Of a DNA stretch of 64,000 nucleotides, positions 46,701 to 58,624 are shown piece after piece. The notes below the pieces were generated by a model. The model searched no databases. It saw only the letters and a list, made by a program, of their open reading frames with translations, and was not told where the DNA came from. Each line of letters begins with the position of its first letter. Position 1 is the first letter of the stretch. The DNA lies in assembly GCA_031213475.1 (NCBI GenBank), contig JARUPZ010000025.1:5219676-5283675 (forward strand), given 5' to 3'. The DNA comes from Nereocystis luetkeana. Its lineage: Eukaryota; Sar; Phaeophyceae; Laminariales; Laminariaceae. The translations under genes and the position numbers were made by a program.

Positions 46701-49700
46701 CGCAACTGTGGAGGCAGCAGGTAATACGCATCATTCATCTATTTAGGTTGCAGCTTGTAGCAGAATACTACGTCCGTGTATGTAGACATGACGTTACCTG
46801 CAGGGAGAGGTCACTTCATTCTCTTTGCTATGAGAGATGACATCGCAGATGCAGTGTGCTCGATAATGGGCTGAGACAAAAAGATGCCTCGATATTTCCA
46901 ACCCGATGCTTATTGTGAGTGGGATGTACTTTATTGTACAAATATAATAAGTTACATTTAGTTTCACAAAAGTACCATTTTCAGCATATATATCCCATTT
47001 GGAACAGATTCGTATCCCAGCCATTGCTGCACTGCGCGGATGTGAATCTAGATATATCGGCACGCATAGAAAGAATCTGTATAGTGTGTGTTTGTTGTGG
47101 GGGGTGCTATTGGCAATGCCACATTCCCTCGTGAGTGTGGGTAGGCGCAATATACACTAAGCTACATAATCCTAACTTACTCTTCTCATGATGTCCGCTG
47201 CTGCCCGTTCGTTCTTAACGTTGGATAATTGACAGACAACTTGGCCACCATGCCGGGTTTCGCCGACATGAATATGGTGGCCGTCGGGCCGGATGGCAGA
47301 GCCGACCCACAGACACAGCTCTTCCGGTCGTCAGCGCTCGGAGTCGAGACAGGACCCTTCGTTTCCCAGGTGCTGTATGCCATCGGACTTGGAGTCTGCA
47401 ATTGTTCAAGCCTCCGTTACCGAGTTCGCCTGCTGTCGTTGATTGGCCTTTCTATGCCTTGATAATATTTTGTATCAAGACATCGGTTCGCCGTTGTAGA
47501 GTATTTGACGTTAATAATGGCAGCGTGAAAAAAAGCAAAGCTTACTTCCATGCCCACATGTATGCCGGTACACCGTTGGTTGCGTTTTCAGTGCTTTCGG
47601 CTTGGCGATGCGGTAGAATATTTACTGTTCGACTGGGATGAATCGTTTCAAATTTGACGTAAACTTTTAAGGATGTCTTTGACACGTAGAGGGTATACCC
47701 TACTAATCTACCCCGTTCCTCGATGCTATGGTCGCTTCCCGCTGATTGGCTTAAACCAGCTACTGGTGAAGGACTTCACCATCGACTCCATCACTGTCAA
47801 AGCTCAGCTGACGACATTCGCACCTGGAGTAGACTACATGGCCGATTACGACGAATGGCTCTTCATACAGGTTAGCCTATCGTGACACGACGCGTTCGCC
47901 ACGAACCACGCGTGTGAGAGCTGGTGAATGCTAGCCGTTTTATAGATTATTCTGGTCAGCTCTTTGTACAGTACTCCATCGCTGGTACATAGATTTTCCA
48001 ACAATGGCGTCGTGCACCCCGTGGGATGGTACTTGATAGAGCCCATACATTTATCTCTAGAAGGGATTTCTATTGCTGTGCGGGTTGTATGACACTACAG
48101 CAACAACGAAAGAGCGCGCAACCGCAATGCGATTTTGGATATTTTTGTCTGAAAAGCAGGGAAAGATTAACTAATGCTTACTCACCCGCAATGCAAGCAC
48201 GAACATGCCCACTGAAGTACCGATCGAACGCTGAGAGCTTTAGTTCACACGATCATGGCAATTGGAATGGCAGGTTCTATACCGCTCACGTGCTTGTTTG
48301 AACCACTCAATGCAGCGGGGCGATGATCATATCAGAAGTCACACGATGCCTTTTTTCGTCATAACCTCCAACTCGTGCTCGATCCGTTTGCAGAACGGTG
48401 GCAAACCTGACTCGCCGGAGGAGGTAGACCCCGTGAAGCGGTACATCAGAAGCGCCCGCGACCTTGCGACCACGTCAGCTACCGATACCATCAACACGTG
48501 AGAATACCGCACTTTGTTCGCGCGGCATGTCCTACTACTAAATTTGAAGCCTTAAGACTAACTACCTGGCAACCGCCATTTTATCCGCCGCGAGAGTCTG
48601 AAACGTCAACCCTTGATTGCACCTGCCCACCGACGATGATATGAAATCATGCCAACGCCCGCAAGCTATTTTGTGTCGCCAAGGTGCACGTGATCTCATA
48701 TATAATAGAGCACATATTTCAAAGCAGACGAAATGCATCTGTGTTGAGTCAGTATTCACGTCCAACCATCTGACGACCAACCGTTACTTTGTGCAGGGAG
48801 GCTTACCGAGCTGCACTGATTCTTATCGAAGAAGGAGCCATCAGCCGTCCTGGTTTCAACGGTCCGTACACAGAAAACGGCCGCCAGGTCGGTTTCGTCA
48901 ACTACGGCACCTCCCACATTATGAGGCTTGTCGGAACCGGCGAACTGGCTCAGAGGGCCTCGTGGTACCAGAAGTGGAACGTGCACTTGTTTGCCCGTCC
49001 GGAGGTGAGGCGTCATTGCGTCGGCAATAGTCGCTGAAAAACACGATCGGCGTTGGGAGGAACACAAATATATAATTGGTGGGGGTCTTGTATAGCCTCA
49101 TCTAGAACGTGAAGCTTAGATACATTGTACAGTACTCCTCACGAACCATCCCCCAGCCGAGGTATATCTTGAGGACGAGATGTAACTATGTCTTGCTATC
49201 TCAACAGGGTTGGGTAAACCCCCAGTCGACGACCACGCCGGTCTGACTAGAGTGGCCAGGATATGCTACTCGTTGTTATAGCGCGCCTAACGACGCTCGA
49301 AACAAGATCCATCATCATTCCGTTGCCGACCAAAACAATATGATGTCCTAATCCGGGCTGTCTTTCAGGCACAACGGCCTCATGACGATATGATTGAAAT
49401 GTTTAAGCCGTCTGTCCGAGTGTGATGTATGCTGTCGCAAAGATTGCATGGTGGCTAACTCCACCATCGAAAACACCTGCCCCCTTTAACCTCGTCAAAT
49501 CGTATCTGTTGGGTTGTGGGACATGACAGGCCGTCGGTGGAACGCTCCACAATGTCCTAAACGGCGACCTCGATGTAGAATTCCCCGACTCGCTTCTCAA
49601 CAACAGGCGGTTGCTGAGGCGCGTGGCGCGACGCAACAGGCAAATCACCGGGCAGCGACGCAGGCGCCCGCGCACTTTCCTTCTCCCCCAGGTGAACTTC

Positions 49701-51989
49701 ATATACGACTTGCATAGGTTGTAACAAAACTAACTTAATTCTGAACCGTAAGACGCGATAGTTTATCCACTGGAAAAGCGATCTCTAGGTCCGAGACGAT
49801 TATGCAATCTACCGAGGTTTAATGCGATTGAAACTTCATCTGATATTGCTTGGGTCGACATCGCATTTCAGGCGTATTGCCTGTCTTTCTTGGCATCTCA
49901 AACTTCATGCGACAAGGGCTTGACTCATGTCTCAACATTTCAAGATATCAACGATATATTACCTGCACAATATACACGATCCGTCACGTATCCGCAGGGT
50001 TCAACCGGGCTCGAACCCTGCTTAAACAATTACGTTTGCGAGGGCAAAGATGAATTCTGCGTTAAACAATTGCAATCTGTCGATTTTTTGTCTTCGACGA
50101 GACAATAGACGACGTCAAACGTGCTCATTTATACGTCGATTGAGCAGACCATTAGACGGGAAGCTAGCGCAGTCTCCGTTAGTTAATGTGTTCCACTCTG
50201 GATAACACTGCCGTGGGTTCGCTTCGTTTTCACAGGCTGTTAACGAGGGGTCGCCAACTCACCCTTCTTACCCCTCTGGGCACGCTGTCCAGAACGGCGC
50301 CTTCGCCACTGTACTCAAGGTGAGTCACTGCTGTCCCGTCTACCACACGTGTTCCGATAACAGCGAAACAGCGATGGTTGTATGTGAATCACTGTTGGGA
50401 AAGGACGAAGCAGCAGGGATAACAGGTCCAAATAACCCACGGAACTGGAGTCAACGTATGGTTTTAGTTCCTGGCTTTCTGTCGCATACTCCGATATTGT
50501 TTCAAGTCTGGGCGCCCGGTCATTTTATTCACGCCATGAATTGCCTCTCATCGCTGATTTGTTGTTTCAAATTATCGTTTGTCCTGTAACTGATCTACAG
50601 TCTCCCTTAGGCAGAGCCGTCGAGAAACACTCAATGATCACATTGGTCGCATCGGAAACGTCGTACGAACAGTAGGATCATAATATCACTGCCTGACCGA
50701 ATGCTAAACAGCCAGCAGTTAGGTGATGTCGGTATCTCATCTCGGTCGTCGGCTGAAAAATGTTTGATAGCGCATTAACAAACGAAATACATTCATCGTT
50801 GTCCGCACACCAGTGATTAATATAGCACATGCATACTAAATAGTATGTGTTGTGGTTGAGATCGCGGCGGACCTGTAATCACAGTGTGACGTCAAACGTT
50901 CGAGATTTTCACGTGGTGTCCTGTTTACGTCGTCATTAAAACACCGCGGAATCGTCCCAAACCTGCAAATGTTTGCTCGTTGTGATTCCAAATCATACCC
51001 TCGTGCCTTCTCTGTTTCTCCGGTCGGGGTTAAGCAAGGCATAGTGATGCGAAAGAGAAACCATCACTGCTGATCCACTCAGCGCCATTGGAAGACTGCA
51101 GAACGTTTTCATTTTGAAGACTATGTTTGTTACATCTGCCTCAACCCGTCACCTTGTACCACAGGCACTTGTCGGACTGGAGCGTGGCGCTTCGTGCTTC
51201 AGCAACCCCGTTGTCCCGGACGATGAAGGGTTGACCCTTCTGCCCTACACTGGCGACGAATGCCTGACGTACGAGGGAGAGATCAACAAATTGGCCGTCA
51301 ACGTCGCATTCGGCAGGTAAATAGAGAGTAAGGGACTTAGTTGGGAGCGATTGGAACCACCGATCATACCCGCCCGTACTACCACGTCTATTTGGCGTCT
51401 TTCTCTAGTCAAATATTTCGTATTTCGTGCGTGGCATAGTGCCCAATGAATCGAACCAACCGTAACGAGCGTTGCCCTTGTTCTGCTTGCTGTGCTGGGG
51501 AATGAAGGCAGATGATGGGTATTCACTGGAGGATGGACGGTCAAGAAGGATTACTCCTCGGCGAGATGGCCGGTGTCCGTATCCTGCAGCAGGTGAGAGA
51601 CCGCACGCACCTAAGACGTCTACTTACGAATAAAGGTTACATTTTACCTTACATAGGTACAGCGAAGGGCATGAACAAAAGTGCTACTGCGCTGGCGTAC
51701 ATTGCCGCTGCTGCTGCTAGCTTCTGCTCCTCCTGGACTGTGTTACCGTTGCTCTTGTTGGGCATGCTGCGCATGTACTACTTTTGATTAGTAAGTGTGA
51801 TCAACTGATCATTGTTCCTTGCGTATCCCGTATTATCGATTGCAGGAGGCCGTGGCATTCCCAGAGAACGAGCCCTACGAGTTCCGCCTGATGTCAGGCC
51901 AGACGATCCGACTAGAAACGGACGGGTCTTTCTTCGTCGACAACCGGAGGTGCAGCGGTGACGCGTTCATGGGCGCTGACCTGTGCTAA
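43718..51989 (+). CDS. vBPO: Vanadium-dependent bromoperoxidase, 13 exons, exon 1 frameshifted (unit 3)
   Basis: Exons: 43718-43967, 44488-44640, 45442-45587, about 46548-46720 (start could be 46512), 47236-47369, 47760-47870, 48394-48497, 48797-49004, 49530-49691, 50236-50319, 51165-51316, 51508-51592, 51846-51989. With the unit 4 reading of exon 1 the protein would be about 635 residues, within the range of brown-algal enzymes. On that count Trp414, Lys417 and Arg425 (exon 8), His490 and Ser495-Gly496-His497 (exon 10), Arg560 and axial His566 form the vanadate site. His seven before the catalytic His is the bromoperoxidase-like residue. Exon 9 has an unusually Arg-rich loop (RRLLRRVARRNRQ, then QRRRRPR) before TFLLPQ. 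TGA at 43811-43813 ends the leader frame; an in-frame Met at 43857 could give a leaderless form. Exons 2-13 are undamaged. Confidence 0.92.
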
Positions 51990-54478
51990 CATGTCCTACA
52001 AGGCCCACCGTATACTGTACCACTCCCGAGGACGGTGCCGAACCCCGGTTGTGGCCTTACTGTACCGGCGGTATCATCGGTTCATCCGCACTAGTGTTCT
52101 CGCCGGGACTTAGTCAATTAAATGCGATTGATTGGCCTTTGTATCCAGTTTAGTAGCCTTCGGCGACCTACTGGAAACCCGAGGTGTGAGAACTTCCAAC
52201 TTTTATGTTTCGGCAATGGTATCAGAGCCGTAATCTAGTCTGTAAGCGATATTCACCATACCTTGATCCTGCGAAGACAGACGCCGTACTTGATTAGCAG
52301 GCGGATGAATCACCCCCTGCCTCTAACACGAAGTTGGTGTCCAAGGCGGGTAGTTTGCAACGGATTTGTTTGCTTCTGGTTGAACAAATGTTCATGTATA
52401 CCTCCACCCATATTCTGTGCCACGAGGAAGGTCACAAGTGTTGTTTTGAAAATGTGTAACATGTCGGTTTGTACTTTTCGTTGCTGCTGTTTTTTTCTTC
52501 ACATGGTTGACAAGAGGGTGAGGTTCATGAACGATTGTTCGATGCTAGAAGGCGATGGCCTTCCGTATGTTCGACGAGTATGCTTGGGTCAACTTCCAAT
52601 TTCGATAGAGCGCATGCGTTCGTACCGAAGTTCCTGTTGGGACTCCAGGGGTAGTTCTTACCGTATAAAATGTTTTAGGTAGGCCTGCCCTGCCCCCCCC
52701 CCAGAACGAAGGGCGTCCGCATGGCTCTATCCGCGTCGGGAAATCATGACTATCTAGTTCAGTGAATATATCGGTGGGCAAACACACTGGTGTTTAAATC
52801 GGTCTGTGTGTTCCAGTCCTCGAAGCAGCAGTAGTCACAACGGTGTTGGCTCGTAGTTTTGTTGTCTTTCAACTATATATTTGTGGTGATGGGAACACGT
52901 ATGCTTGCCAATGTACACTTAGTTTAGTAATTGTTTGTTCTTCATCAAGTACCAGAGAAGCGTAGTGTCCATATATGTTCAGTTATGTACACATGGCATA
53001 GGCACTCTCACGTTTGGCAGAAAGCAGACCACCAAACTGGCCCGCCGTCCCTCCTACTGCCACAGAAAGGGAAGTTTCACATTGTCCCCCCTGCGGCATT
53101 TACAGTGTTAATGCCGCCCATCTATGTCTGTGTAACCACACAAAGTTTTAAATGTAAAGCCGGGTGGGTCACCCAAGTACATGTAATCATTACGCTTAAT
53201 TGCGTGCATTGAACGCGTGATATAGCCGGTTGATAACACCCGCTACACGCAGCTGCTCTCGGAGAGATTTTCCCTCGACGTTGGAGGCGTGGAGGGGGGG
53301 GGTCGCACCTATGACGGATCTAACTGGTTCTGATCAAATCGACCACGCCGTCATTTGGGTGAAAGTGAATATCTTGGTCACGGTTCGTACAATCTTAACG
53401 GAGGTTGATAGTCATCCTCTCTCGTGGTTGTGCCAGCACCTATATACATACTCTGTATTGGTGGTGTGTCTGTTTGTACTGTTGTAGTGTCTGACCCGAG
53501 TGTCGAGGAGGCGAGGTGTTCCAAGGGTATTACATTGGCGTTAGTTTTCCCCTTTTGCCGAGAACCCGGTTGAAATCATTGACCGGGAAACTGTAAAGTT
53601 TGATCTAAGGTACTTTGCCGCACTGGTATACAACAGACATTAGGCACCTTGCCCTCGTTATCATCAATAGGGAATTATATACATATATTCAAACATGCTT
53701 CGAATTCATGTATTACCGGTCGCGATACTACCAATTTGTTTTTTTTGCCACCGAAGGGTTAGACGGTACACCCGCGTAAACAGATTTTTCTGTCGATATT
53801 CTTGATTTTGGAAACGATGGATTGAATGTTGGCTGTTGTAGCAGATACACACAAGGTTCTCCGTTTTGTTAATTGAGCAATATAGCTGGTTTTGCGTACC
53901 ATAGGGGTTGTTTGTTCCTTCTTGCACACTAAAACTATATATTATGCAAGCCGACGGCAATGTATGGACGATGCCGTCGTTGGTCCAGAGCTCAGGGCTC
54001 GAATACATATGCTCCGATCAAGTCCCGACCCAGAATGTATGCCACCGATCCGATGCAGACAGGCAATGGGGTACGTTTCAAGCTCCACCCCGGGCTATCG
54101 CACAACGTGGTCCTATGCTCGCATCCCCACTGCAAACGCATACCATCACAGGAGTAGCCTTTTTCAGTTGAAGGACACCTGACTGCTGCGGCTCATCCAC
54201 TACTACACTACTGTAGTACAGCGAAATTTAACCCAATATCCTCGGAACACTATTTGGGCTTGAGTGTTATTCAACATGTGCCTCGGCTATCGAATTGCAC
54301 CCTTGTAGCACGTATCATGCGAGGCTGCGAATCGTCGCTTGCCACACATCTTGCTTTTTTTGCTACTTCCCGCTATATACCGCACAAACTCGGCATTTCA
54401 AACTCACATTTTTATTTTCAATGGATACACCCCCAAAGTCGCCGGACTCCTGGGAAACCGAATGTATGGCCGACTCAC

Positions 54479-54742
54479 CATGTCATAATCGTCGACAGCA
54501 TCATCGTCGACTACCTCTGTGATGCATCCACGCTTTTCAAGACGACTCGATCGCCTGCGATCCATGCCGTTTTCCGATGGCGAACTCGAACTATCCACAC
54601 CAACAGACTGCAGGTACCCCGATGTTGGTGGGAATTTCCCTCGACGAGTTGGCCGTCGGTTCTGGGATCCCCGCCTCATGGGCAAATACGGATACACCAC
54701 CACCAGAAGAAACGGTGGAATCTCGCATTGTGCGAATTGAGA
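54479..54742 (-). other. Candidate exon b of an unidentified gene (unit 3)
   Basis: Mirror copy of 15481-15744: open, AG-bounded, donor GTGAGT, with Ser-rich, basic and then acidic stretches. Confidence 0.33.
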
Positions 54743-55015
54743 CTATTGACCTTGGTAGACACCTTCAATAGCGGTATTGATTCATGAGTGGTAGCTGATA
54801 CGCTGGGAGGTATATGCGGGTCAGCGTGTCGCGAGGATTTCCAAGGGTAAAGCATACCTGATATTTTGTTTTTTTCAAAGAGGGTTTTACGGGCCAAGAG
54901 TAGGCCCGCCAGCGCAAAGATTCGCCGACAACCAAATGCTCTGGCCACGAAACTGGGATAAATCAAATATCGACCACTGAACTCGCCCCTCGCTCAGCTG
55001 ACGCACTATACTCAC

Positions 55016-55137
55016 GTCCTGCCAGGCGGCCACCGGGGTACGGCGCAAGCACGCTCGAGGCCGCCCCCGACAAAATCGAGCTCGGGGATCACGATGGGGC
55101 AGTTGCGTTCCGTGAGGTAAACTTTATCTGGCGCTAG
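55016..55137 (-). other. Candidate exon a of an unidentified gene (unit 3)
   Basis: Mirror copy of 15086-15207, open, with good acceptor and donor. Confidence 0.32.
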
Positions 55138-57330
55138 CTTCAACAAAGAAAATTGTTCACGTCTAGGAACGCTGAGCAACACTGAGAGCACATAGGCAAC
55201 AATACCGCAAACATGTGTAATACTCTTAGACTACCAAGATGCAACTTTAACCTTACAACGGCATACGATGTACGCGTGTCGTGCCCCACACTTGATGTGA
55301 TCTTTTGTGAAGCGGGGAGTTTATCAATTTCTCCGAACCCACTATGTCTATGACGCCGAGGGACTGGCGGGCTCTTATATTAATTCGGTGCGCTGTCCGT
55401 CGACATTGAATCATCAAGGGTCACTCGATCAGAATCACAAGAATGAGCCATAGAGCAGCAGATGAAGGTCTGGTATATGATTTGCCTCAGCAATATAAAT
55501 GTAACGAATTCAACTTGTATCGGGTTTATACGGTCAGAGTAGTATCTGAAGAATCTCCTGACTTGTGCCCATCGATCGATTCTTTTTAGGTGCATGTGTC
55601 CGCTCGTGCAGCGGTTGGCTATCATATAGTCTATATACTATCGAGGGTGATATCTGCCGAGCGCGAGGTGTGGGCGCTTATCGCTTCAAGGGTAGGAAAT
55701 AAGTGCGTGTCCAGCACATACATTCACAAATATATATGGGGATACTAGACAATAGCACAGTGAAAACAACAACAGTTGACCAAAGAATCGTCTTGTACGA
55801 GCACCACAAAACACGATAAGTAGCAAATACGTAAAACAGTTTTACCTCAATCAAGGGGATTGGACGATACACCTATATTTGAAGGGTTTTTATCGACAGG
55901 CCCGCAGTGAAAGAAGAAATAAACGTGTAAATGCTCCAACCACGACATAACCAGGTTGGCCCTCTGTCCCCAACGCTCCCGAAACAGCTGCACCTCTTCG
56001 GCAGCAATGCCGTTTTATTGTGTAAGAATAAATTCTACTCATTATACAGCAGGATGGTTGTGTGGCTTTGTCTGACGCTGTCATCAAGAGACGGTAGAGT
56101 ATCGCTCCGTGTATCCAACCAGCGACAGCACAACAAGGTACTATGTACGGTAGATGATTCGGGTTTATCGATAGTCTCCACGGCCAGGTCTCCCCGTCCC
56201 AAGAAGCGTGCGCGCGCCACCACAAGTATTCCCGCCTTGCTTGGCCTCCGAGTGATTTTTCGACATTCACTCGCATATATATCCAATATACAGCGGATCT
56301 ACGTTTTACCGTGCTGCCATGGTGCTCGTTCCGAGCAAGGTGCACTCCGTACGCTGCCAAGTTGTCGCAGTGGTCAGCTCCCGATCTAACACTTTCTATT
56401 GCAAGATCAGCCCGTTAGCTGCAATGCCTCCTAGTTAGTTTCTTCCGTCTGCCCGAATCATGTGCTAGTATAGTAAAACTTTGCCGAGACGATTGAGCTA
56501 CACGTTGCCTTCGCCTCAACACGAAAGAACACACGGTGGGCCTCGAATGATATACTAGCATTGGTACCCGAGTTGGAATCCCACCGCGTCGAGTTCGGTA
56601 TTTTTCTCTACGATGGGGAGGAACCAATCAATTGCTGAGAGCGCCTTGGTAGCGTGAGTTTATTATTGGGCAAAATTCGATGCGAGTGACGAGCGGGAAG
56701 AACTGGCTGCAGTCTTCTCGCGAGTTTATTCAGGGCATGAACCGTAAGTAGTTGTCAGAAGGGACAAGAGACCCCGCATTTGATGTTGGTGTTGAAACTG
56801 GATGAAAAAGGAGTTCGAACATCATAAATGAGGTGGGAAACACACAAACAAACGAACAAACAAGAGACAGACAAGGGCACATGATAAACCTACAGCATGC
56901 AATATTTTCTTCATTCTGCCATACTCTGTACTTCACGTTCTTCTATGTAAACCACGTGCACATCCGTTTCAAAATCGACCAACTTTGTTGATCCTTGGTC
57001 AGCCATAGAAGTTCGTGACAGGAACAACGTCGCGCGTATGAACGCCTCGAGGGCTGTACTCTCAGGTAGGTCAAAACCGATAACACAAGCTCGGGGCTCG
57101 AAGGTCGCAAAGAGGACACCTCGGTCTAATCTGCATATATTATGTATACGAATACTTTTCATTTTTGTGTCAATGCCGAACCGCATTGGTGAGGGTACTA
57201 ACGTATCACGGTACGCCATCGCGTATCTGGCACACCATACGTATTCGTAGGCCGATAAAATGCTTGACAGCAGGATGTGCGTGTGTGGTAGATTGAAACA
57301 TGCGATATGATTTTTCTTCATTTCGCATTC

Positions 57331-57356
57331 AAATATATATATATATATATATATAT
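57331..57356. repeat. AT microsatellite (unit 4)
   Basis: AT run of about 26 bases, as in the other 5' flanks. Confidence 0.95.
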
Positions 57357-57450
57357 TTTCTTTGCTGAGGTGGTGCGATCGAGGGACCACGGATAAAGCA
57401 GGGAAAACCTCCACTTTGCAGTTTCGTACCATTCTGGCAATATTCCCGAA

Positions 57451-57651
57451 ATGAAACGAGGTGGGAAAAATCATACTCCGCTTGCCACCCCGCTCCCGTT
57501 TAGTACTTTGAACCTGCAGTGGGCCTTTCCTATTCACCGCGCTACTACTGCTATTCAGAAGGAGGAAACAAATAGTCAGCCCTCCGATGGAGCGGCCGGC
57601 GATCCTATGCACCCAACTGGCGAGACACAACAAGCAACGACAGAGCATTAA
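57451..57651 (+). CDS. Possible small ORF or terminal exon, 66 codons (unit 4)
   Basis: Copy of 4893-5093 with the same translated sequence, lying within the stretch nearly identical to unit 3. No family is recognised. Confidence 0.2.
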   Translation: MKRGGKNHTPLATPLPFSTLNLQWAFPIHRATTAIQKEETNSQPSDGAAGDPMHPTGETQQATTEH

Positions 57652-58551
57652 CCAAATTTGAATGTACTTGATGGAGTATGTTTTGGCTACACACATTATA
57701 TATATATATATTCCTGGTATGCCTTCACGTCGGAACCAACATATTTTCTGCAATATATGTAAGTTGGTTCCGACAATTTTTCTGCATTATTTAAAAGTCA
57801 ACATAATAAATGTGAACTGCCCTACAGATGGAGGATATTACAAAACTTGGACTCAACTTTGGCTTCTGGAGCACAAGCAGGTACCGTTTAGGTGGCGCAG
57901 GGGAAAAGAAGTTGTATTTATGTACCTACGAACTCATGTGTTTCTCTTGCGAAGATGTAATCTCTTTTACGTTTGTGATACACGGTAGTGTTTTAGTTAG
58001 TTGTCTTGTTACTACGTTCTACGTCCAGAAGATGCCCAAGAGGGTACATACGTCACTCACATAGTCTTAATAGTAGACGAGAACGCAAACACACGTCAAC
58101 ATACCAGATAGATGTCACGTTCGTCCTCCACCATCGATAGGGTCGTGCGCAGCTACGAGCGCGACTTCAAGAAAACACATAGAGAGTAGCTCAAGGTTAC
58201 TGAAGGATGATATCCCAGTAAATTTGTAACACCTGTTAAGGATAGCTGTTTCTCGTTAGCTAGCCCAAGATGTCCATTTTTGTTAAAAGGTTTTTTACTC
58301 ATCCCATTTATTATGTTCGCACATCTTCTTCTCTCTCTCCTTCCAACTCGTAACTCAGATCCGGGGTCACATAGCAGGTTCTTCTCCCCCCTTCCCGCCA
58401 CGGTACGTGCCTTCATTTTTATCGCGAGAAGATTTCAGCCTTTTCTTCCTTCGTCGACTCGCATTGAATTGTTTGTGCCTACCCACGCTGCAAGGCGCTC
58501 TCAACAATTGAATCTTTTAAAATTATATTTTGAAAAAACAAACAAAATTCG

Positions 58552-58624
58552 GACCCACCTGGGGCTCGAGCCCAGGACTCAAACATAAGTAGAAATCGAG
58601 GTTAACCACTTGAACCACCGGGGC
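58552..58624 (-). other. tRNA-like sequence (unit 4)
   Basis: Same 73-nt tRNA-like sequence as at 6014-6086. The T-run on its 3' side is interrupted here (ATTTTGTTTGTTTTTTC), so a Pol III terminator is less clear. Confidence 0.4.

Larger units (their letters stand above)
38984..56489 (+). repeat. Repeat unit 3, complete; right arm of the palindrome
   Basis: The reference copy of the 17.5-kb unit: 5' flank 38984-43717, gene 43718-51989, 3' flank 51990-56489. The next unit follows directly in the same orientation from 56490 (period 17506 bases). It is nearly identical, in reverse, to 13741-31262. It alone lacks 18 bases just after exon 6 (at 47880). Confidence 0.95.
51990..56489. other. 3' flank of unit 3, no confident gene
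   Basis: 4.5 kb between the stop codon and the next unit. Candidate antisense exons are at 54479-54742 and 55016-55137. The other frames on both strands show nothing recognisable. Confidence 0.6.
56911..57753 (-). other. 280-codon open frame, unidentified, partly through an AT repeat (unit 4)
   Basis: Same frame as 39405-40190, extended at its N-terminal side by indels near 57.7 kb. The same caution applies: only the distal 80 residues look coding. Confidence 0.25.

Noticed and set aside
13741..56482. Palindrome as a telomeric or viral terminal inverted repeat
   Set aside because: The arms are ordinary array units and the joints are microhomology breaks within an intron and at a unit boundary. 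No terminal motif is present.
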